Assembly (NCBI GenBank): GCA_963931865.1
Contig: OZ007510.1
Location: 12,177,981 to 12,241,980 of the forward strand
Source: Axinella damicornis
Lineage: Eukaryota > Porifera > Demospongiae > Axinellida > Axinellidae
DNA length: 64,000 nt
Direction: 5' to 3'
Shown here: piece by piece, positions 58,075 through 64,000 of the stretch
How the letters are laid out: every line of letters begins with the position of its first letter
Position numbering within the stretch: position 1 is the first letter of the stretch
Translations under genes and position numbers: made by a program
The notes under the pieces: generated by a model
What the model was told of the DNA's origin: nothing
What the model saw: only the letters and a program-made list of their open reading frames with translations
The model's database searches: none

Positions 58075-59360
58075 TCCGCATGTTTACAAGGTGGTTTACC
58101 ATCACCCTAGTACATGGGTATGCAAACAAACCACATTCTGTAGTGTGTTTGTACAGCTGGTTTTGCTGAGGAAGCTTAATTGTCACCCAACTTCACCTAC
58201 TAAATTGCACTAACTTCACAGGTAGTAGATACCCTAGTGGAGCTTACTAGGGATATCAGGGTTATCTTCAAGTTATCCAATTATCCATGCAACTGTGTCC
58301 AGTATGTAACAAGCGAGTGTGTACTATGTCAGCATCAACTGGAGCATGATGTCCTCAAATGTAACCAACGAGTCAAACCAAGAACTAGAGTGTATTCATG
58401 GAATACTCACCGTTTGTTGAGCCTTGGCGCCTGCCACATGACACAACCGATTGTTAATGTACCAATTCAATATCAGGTGCAATTATGAAAGAGGTGGAGC
58501 CAACAAAATGAATTAATAACTGGCAAAAAGAACTGCCTAGACTTGTACTGGGTTGGAAAACATCCCAGAGTTAATTGCTTGTGAAGTCCGTAAATGCCTT
58601 AGCTAACCTATTCGGAGCATATTTTTGCCGACAGATATACAGACAGACACGCAGACCCAAAGGCATTTCTTTATCCTGGTGCGCTAGCTTGCATGCACAG
58701 GGCAATAATGCACCACCCAATAAAGAACCCTACGTTCACCACTTCCTCAACTCTGCGGTCATATTGTGGTCTTATTGCGGTCTTATTGCGGTCGTATTGC
58801 GGTCTTATTGCATAACTTGCAGGGAAATATGGCTAAGGGATCCATGACATTGCCTGTTTCCAAATTATGATTTCCTCATACGAAGCGGCTTTGAAGTAGC
58901 TTTAAGCACTGGAGATAAAAGAAGAATCACAACTTGTCACTTCCTTCCACAATGACAGCATGTATGACATCCTCTGAGACACTATCTGGCACACCCTTCT
59001 GTGGGACACTGCTCAGGAGCAACATTAGCAACATTGAGGTGACAGCAATACTATGCCTGGCGATGTGTTTCATCCGGATGGTAGACTTGCCTATATGATG
59101 AGATCTTCCCACAATTGGACATAAAGTCTTTAATTTACATTAACCCTAACTCCTATTGCTATAGCATTCATTTGCCTCCATGTACAATTTTAAACGTTTT
59201 TCAGGTGGCCAACAAACAATAATAGGAAGTAGCTGAAAACATTAACTGCCTGGCCTTGTATCAGGTACAGAAACATCTGATTGTTTGTGTTGAGTGTGAA
59301 GTACAGCTGTATGTAAACACCTTAGCTAACCTGCTTGAAGCAATCTTGAACTTTTTGCCA
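58075..59360. other. Interval with a duplicated CAGACAGAC...CCAAAGGCATT block
   Basis: 58570-58870 and 59300-59640 resemble each other (CCTTAGCTAACCT, GACAGAC, CCCAAAGGCATT.CTTTA.CC). This gives an old tandem duplication of about 730 bp. No gene recognised; the open frame 58237-58488 has no known domain. Confidence 0.45.
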
Positions 59361-59365
59361 ACAGT

Positions 59366-59396
<31 letters not shown>

Positions 59397-59402
59397 TCAG
59401 TC

Positions 59403-59450
<48 letters not shown>
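59366..59450. repeat. (GACA)n microsatellite
   Basis: About 85 bp with one GTCAGTCA interruption. Confidence 0.95.
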
Positions 59451-59954
59451 CCAAAGGCATTGCTTTACCCTTGCTGTGCATACATGTGCACATGGAACAA
59501 TACTGCATGACTGCATGGTATAGCGCCATCCAATAAAGAACTCCACCAGGTACACTTACATCACTTCCTTGACACCTCAGTCTAATTGCACAACTTGAAG
59601 GAAATAGATTAATTTTAATGACATTGTCTGTTTTGAATTCCCAATTATGATTTCCTCATATAATATAGCTTTGAAGTAGCTTGAAGCACTATAGATAAAA
59701 GAAGGATGAGACAGACTCAGAACTTGTCACTTCCTTGCTCCAGATAAAACTAGAATCAAACAGATTTGAGAGGAATCACATTGGGGACTTAATTGTGTGA
59801 CATATCAATATGAGGATGTGGGTAAAACCATTGTCCTTTGTCAGGGGCATAGAGAAGTGCTTCAGTTGGGGTTGCTGGGGGAAGAATTGGTCCATGACAG
59901 CATGGATAGAGAGATTGTCTGAGCATTCTCCTAGCCTCAGTCCCAGGCTCTCCC

Positions 59955-60339
59955 CTACTGTGACATGGAACAGGCTCTACACACAGTGACATGGAACAGG
60001 CTCTACACACAGTGACATGGAACAAGCTCTACACACAGTGACATGGAACAGGCTCTACCCACAGTGACATGGAACAGGCTCTACACACAGTGACACGGAA
60101 CGGCTCTACCCACAGTGACATGGAACAGGCTCTACCCACAGTGACACGGAACGGCTCTACCCACAGTGACATGGAACAGGCTCTACCCACAGTGACACGG
60201 AACGGCTCTACCCACAGTGACATGGAACAGGCTCTACCCACAGTGACACGGAACGGCTCTACCCACAGTGACATGGAACAGGCTCTACCCGGAACAGGCT
60301 CTACCCACTGTGACATGGAACAAGCTCTACCCACTGTGA
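59955..60339. repeat. 26-bp minisatellite, left part
   Basis: Unit CAGTGACATGGAACAGGCTCTACCCA. From about 60070 it alternates with a 25-bp CGGAACGG variant as a 51-bp higher-order unit. The array is split by the MITE at 60342 and resumes at 60672. Confidence 0.9.
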
Positions 60340-60341
60340 TA

Positions 60342-60669
60342 CAGGAAATTGCGACGTTCTTGCACAATCTGACATCCTGAGGTCTGAGGTCTGAGATTTG
60401 CGCATGCGTACATACGCTGCTTACACAGAAAGCGCGCGCTGAGTAATCATGGAACAACCTCAGAATGTGTTTATCCACCCCGTGACACAGGTTGCTACAG
60501 CGTCTGGATCACTGAACCGTTCTGGCCGGAGTTCTGTGACCGTGCAGGTATTGCCGGGTCGGTCTACGCGGGGCAAATTTGAATTTAGAGTCTATACCCG
60601 TATATGGTCAGTGCTGATTTAGCAGTCGCGCTAGGCGCTCGGATTGTGCAAGAATGTTGCAATTTCCTG
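60342..60669. mobile_element. 328-bp TA-flanked MITE inside a minisatellite
   Basis: 28-bp inverted ends CAGGAAATTGCGACGTTCTT... with two mismatches, flanked by TA (60340-60341, 60670-60671). Without it and one TA the 26-bp array reads on in register (...CACTGTGA-TA-TGGAACAGG), so the borders are exact. This fits the Tc1/mariner/pogo superfamily. Inside, an ATG at 60450 opens 33 codons (MEQPQNVFIHPVTQVATASG...) up to a CAG|GTATTG donor-like site, possibly a captured exon. Confidence 0.88.
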
Positions 60670-60671
60670 TA

Positions 60672-60910
60672 TGGAACAGGCTCTACCCACTGTACAGGCT
60701 CTAACATGGAACAGGCTCTACCCACAGTGACATGGAACAGACTGTACACACACACAGTGACATAGAACAGGCTCTACCCACAGTGACATGGAACAGACTG
60801 TACACACACACAGTGACATAGAACAGGCTCTACCCACCGGGAACAGGCTCTACCCACCGGGAACAGGCTCTACCCACCGGGAACAGGCTCTACCCACCGG
60901 GAACAGGCTG
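60672..60910. repeat. 26-bp minisatellite, right part
   Basis: Same unit as the left part, degenerating into 19-bp CCGGGAACAGGCTCTACCCA repeats at 60838-60910. Confidence 0.88.
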
Positions 60911-61235
60911 TATCATATTGTACTGTATTGTCAACGTACATTTATTAAACACAATCCAGAAAGGCTCTGCATTTACTACACAGTATGCAATCAAAAGCAG
61001 TCATATCCCAGCATCTCAAGGTTCTGGTGTTATTCATACATTGTTTGTGTACGACAGGGTAAGGTAAACACTTGGGGCAGGAAGTGGGCTGGAGGGGGAG
61101 ATGGTACACCCAGTGTAGATCCACTGGAAACTCCATAAATGAACATCTCTGGGAAGACAGAGAACTGTCCGCTACAGTGGGCTTCTTCAAAGTGAGAGAT
61201 CTTTGGGAAAGCAATTACCTTAAGGTCACTATTTA

Positions 61236-61602
61236 TTTGCGGGTATTAATTTTAGCGAATTTGTAAAAATCGCTAAATTTTGAGCAAACAATACTAGCAG
61301 CATGTGACGTCACATACGTGTGCATTAGAGTCGCAAGCTATCCACCTACGAAGCAATCTGTGAAGCTGTATCAAAAACTATCTGCGAGGTGAGAGCAAGA
61401 CCTGAGACATCATTCTGAAAAGTGAGTTTGTCCTACCTGTTGCACTAGCCTTTACCAGCAGACTGAGCCATGCTGAGCAGCGGGGGTTGCCTCTTGAACC
61501 GTAGAACGGATTAGTTGCCAGCAGCTCTGGTGAGTTAAAACGCTAAAATTAATATTCGCCAATTCCACTGCATGCCCAATTCGCTAAAATTAGTACCCGC
61601 AA
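61236..61602. mobile_element. MITE with TTGCGGGTAYTAATTTTAGCG ends
   Basis: Terminal inverted repeats of about 26 bp (TTGCGGGTATTAATTTTAGC and CTAAAATTAGTACCCGCAA) and extra internal copies of TAATTTTAGCGAA. Target duplication is unclear (TA-rich flanks). No gene inside. Confidence 0.75.
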
Positions 61603-61609
61603 ATTATAG

Positions 61610-62900
61610 GTAACTGCTTGATAGTATAATTATTACATACTGGCTACTAGTGACCGTACGCGTGTATCAGAAAGACATAACCAGGACATTGTGGGCCGAG
61701 CGTGAGTAAGCTGCATGCAGGATGATAGAGAATGAGGAATCAAATGTCGCTGAGTGTCAGCGAGGTCACAACAGTTGCAGGAAGTTTATGGTATTACAGA
61801 TTTTTCAGCCCTTTCTTCCTGGTCTTGGTTGTTGCTCTTTGTTTTTGCCTTCTGCACCTTGGTGCCTTCTCAATCCTTTTAATCTTAATCCTCCTGCCAT
61901 TGAGTACAAGTCGACACATCATTGAACTGTTTCGTAAATGAGCATACAATTACATTTACCCCCTTTTCAAATCTTAATTAGCATGAATAACATTAAGTAG
62001 TATGAGCATTCAGCCTACCGTATACGTAATGACTCTAATGATCATTTTCCAGTGTTCAAAATCGATTTTTCTGGAGAAAAGCGGGGTGTTCGAATCATTA
62101 GAAGCGAATTACACAGACCATGGCCTGGTATTGCACGATGCTGAGGACTGGCAAGAAGCAGGACTCAGTAGGGCCCCGCAGCAACAGGCCAGAGAGTGGT
62201 CGTGATGGCACTACAAGGGACAGAGCAGCTATGGTACGGGTGCCAAACGAGTATGAGTGAGAGCGAGCAGGGCCCAGACTGAGGAGATAACGGCACAGAC
62301 AAATGAGGCAGAGACAACTCCGAGGTACGGGTCACACTCACAAAACAGCAATGTGATTTGTGCAACAGCACATGAGAGACGCTGTTCAATGCCGGGAGGT
62401 TGATATCTCAGAGCAGGGTGCTCATAAGCTCCTGCTGAGAGGGATCATGATGTAAATACCTTCTGCTCTGCTGGACTGCCCTCTACTGTAACTGCATGTA
62501 TGCTGTTGTGCATTTTCTGGCAGTACTATTGTGAGCTGTACATGTATGCGCATGCGACTGTTCGAAAAATAGAAATACTAATTTCAAATGTGGGTGCTCA
62601 AACTTATTGGAATACAAAAATTAAGCACTTTTCTTCGAAAAGGCGGGTGTTCGAATTAAGAGTCACTGCATTAATATGTGGAGAGGTCCTGCACAGTGGT
62701 ACCTGGGCAACACCATGATAAGACTAAGGTATGGGCAACATTCCAACGTGCTGCCTAGGCAATGGGATCTCAAGAAGAACTCTGTTTGAAGCAAGCCCCA
62801 CAAATGACAACAACAATCAAATTAGCTGTATCAAATTAGCAACTGTACAGTTTCTGAGACCATTTCCTCAGAGCCACCAGCAGTAACACTTCCACCCTGC
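61610..62900. other. Interval with GCGGGTGTTCGAAT repeats
   Basis: GGTGTTCGAA-type motifs recur at about 62086, 62564 and 62645, suggesting remains of another MITE. The open frame 61732-61941 encodes one hydrophobic segment (FFLVLVVALCFCLLHLG), no family recognised. Confidence 0.35.
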
Positions 62901-62904
62901 CCCC

Positions 62905-63490
62905 TCACGTCTCCTCTGACCTGCCCCCTCACGGCTCCCTCTGACCTGCCCCCTCACTTCCACCCAGACGTCTCCCTCTGACCTGCCCCCTCATGTCTCC
63001 CTCTGACCTGCCCCCTCACGGCTCCCTCTGACCTGCCCCCTCACGGCTCCCTCTGACCTGCCCCCTCACGTCCCCCTCTGACCTGCCCCCTCACGTCTCC
63101 CTCTGACCTGCCCCCTCACGTCTCCCTCTTACCTGCCCCCTCACGTCTCCCTCTGACCTGCCCCCTCACGTCTCCCTCTGACCTGCCCCCTCACGTCTCC
63201 CTCTGACCTGCCCCCTCACGTCTCCCTCTGACCTGCCCCCTCACGTCTCCCTCTGACCTGCCCCCTCACGTCTCCCTCTGACCTGCCCCTTCACGTCCCC
63301 CTCTGACCTGCCCCCTCATGTCTCCTTCTGACCTGCCCCCTCACGTCTCCCTCTGACCTGCCCCCTCACGTCTCCCTCTGACCTGCCCCCTCACATCTCC
63401 CTCTGACCTGCCCACTCACATCTCCCTCTGACCTGCCCCCTCACATCTCCCTCTGACCTGCCCCCTCATATCTCCCTCTGATCTACCCCC
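62905..63490. repeat. 25-bp minisatellite, about 23 copies
   Basis: Unit CCCCCTCACGTCTCCCTCTGACCTG, pyrimidine-biased. High identity between units implies recent spread. Confidence 0.92.
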
Positions 63491-64000
63491 TCATGTTGGA
63501 TACTCTCACCATCACAATATCTGATACTGTGCCGATATCAATCACCTGATTATGATACCATAAAATGTTGCCCCCAATGTGAATGAAAGTGGGGATATTG
63601 TGCAATTGTGCAACACTAAAGCCCTTACCTCACCCCACCATACACCTCACACTTTACAAATACAACCATCAATCTCAGTCACATGATAAAATTCAATCAA
63701 TCTGATTGGCCAGGTTGTGTGTAAATAAATGAGGAAGTGGATCTCAATACTCCACCACCATAAAGCACCAGTCACAAATGAATGGCCACAGACAAGAGGC
63801 AGGATGCACAGACATCCATCGTAACATTCTACTGCACAAAGCGATGGACACGATCCACAGAGAGACATGCATAGCGCTCTGTTCAAAGAGGTACCATACC
63901 AACCTATTGTGACCATGTGTCCCACCATAGGACCTAAATACACCCAGTATACCCTGTCCTTTCAGAGATTGAATGGTGCTCAAAGGGTGCAAAGTTCACA
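63491..64000. other. Right edge, no recognised gene
   Basis: A minus-strand frame (63647-63943) is open but shows no domain that I recognise. Confidence 0.3.

Noticed and set aside
59955..60910. CRISPR-like alternation of repeats and spacers
   Set aside because: The units are contiguous tandem copies with no unique spacers, in a eukaryotic sequence.

Overview
This is a eukaryotic, animal-type window: genes are split by short GT..AG introns and encode recognisable metazoan housekeeping proteins, while most of the length is intron, minisatellite, microsatellite and DNA-transposon debris. A sponge or similar early-branching invertebrate is my best guess. I base it on the compact introns, the single-exon beta-helix membrane protein and the very dense short foldback repeats, but I could not test it.

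Layout. 0.3-6.1 kb (minus): most of ERCC1 (DNA repair), seven exons, with the last exon outside the window or not recognised. Head to head with it, 6.47-10.36 kb (plus), is an intronless gene for a 1297-residue secreted beta-helix/multi-pass membrane protein. 13.6-29.4 kb (plus): a TFIIIB factor gene of the BRF2 type, with a TATA/CCAAT promoter, twelve small exons up to 20.63 kb, then an 8.5 kb intron and a C-terminal exon at 29.16 kb. That intron holds a 200-base assembly gap and a truncated Ty1/copia element. The copia element is split by a 4546-bp pogo-type DNA transposon flanked by TA. 29.4-31.5 kb and 38.35-40.4 kb are direct copies of a 2-kb segment. 32.9-34.25 kb: a frameshifted FEM1-like ankyrin gene. 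36.3-46.7 kb: three intronless tandem SVOP-like transporter genes with two decayed relics around them and signs of gene conversion. 48.4 kb: a tRNA-derived SINE. 49.1-51.85 kb (minus): three exons of a syntaxin-8-like SNARE with a pogo-family transposase in an intron on the other strand. 52-64 kb: almost only tandem arrays and MITEs, and no gene that I recognise.

How the parts relate. The genes do not form a pathway; they are independent loci. The unifying theme is the repeat ecology. A family of palindromic insertions with tips TAG(C/T)C...G(G/A)CTA makes perfect 9-bp target duplications at five separate sites here. Its tip sequence recurs inside several long minisatellites. Two TA-flanked transposons landed in other repeats (a copia element and a minisatellite), so their insertion order can be read. 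Most listed exons were found by reading splice sites and protein similarity by eye. Exact ends and all family names should be confirmed by alignment.
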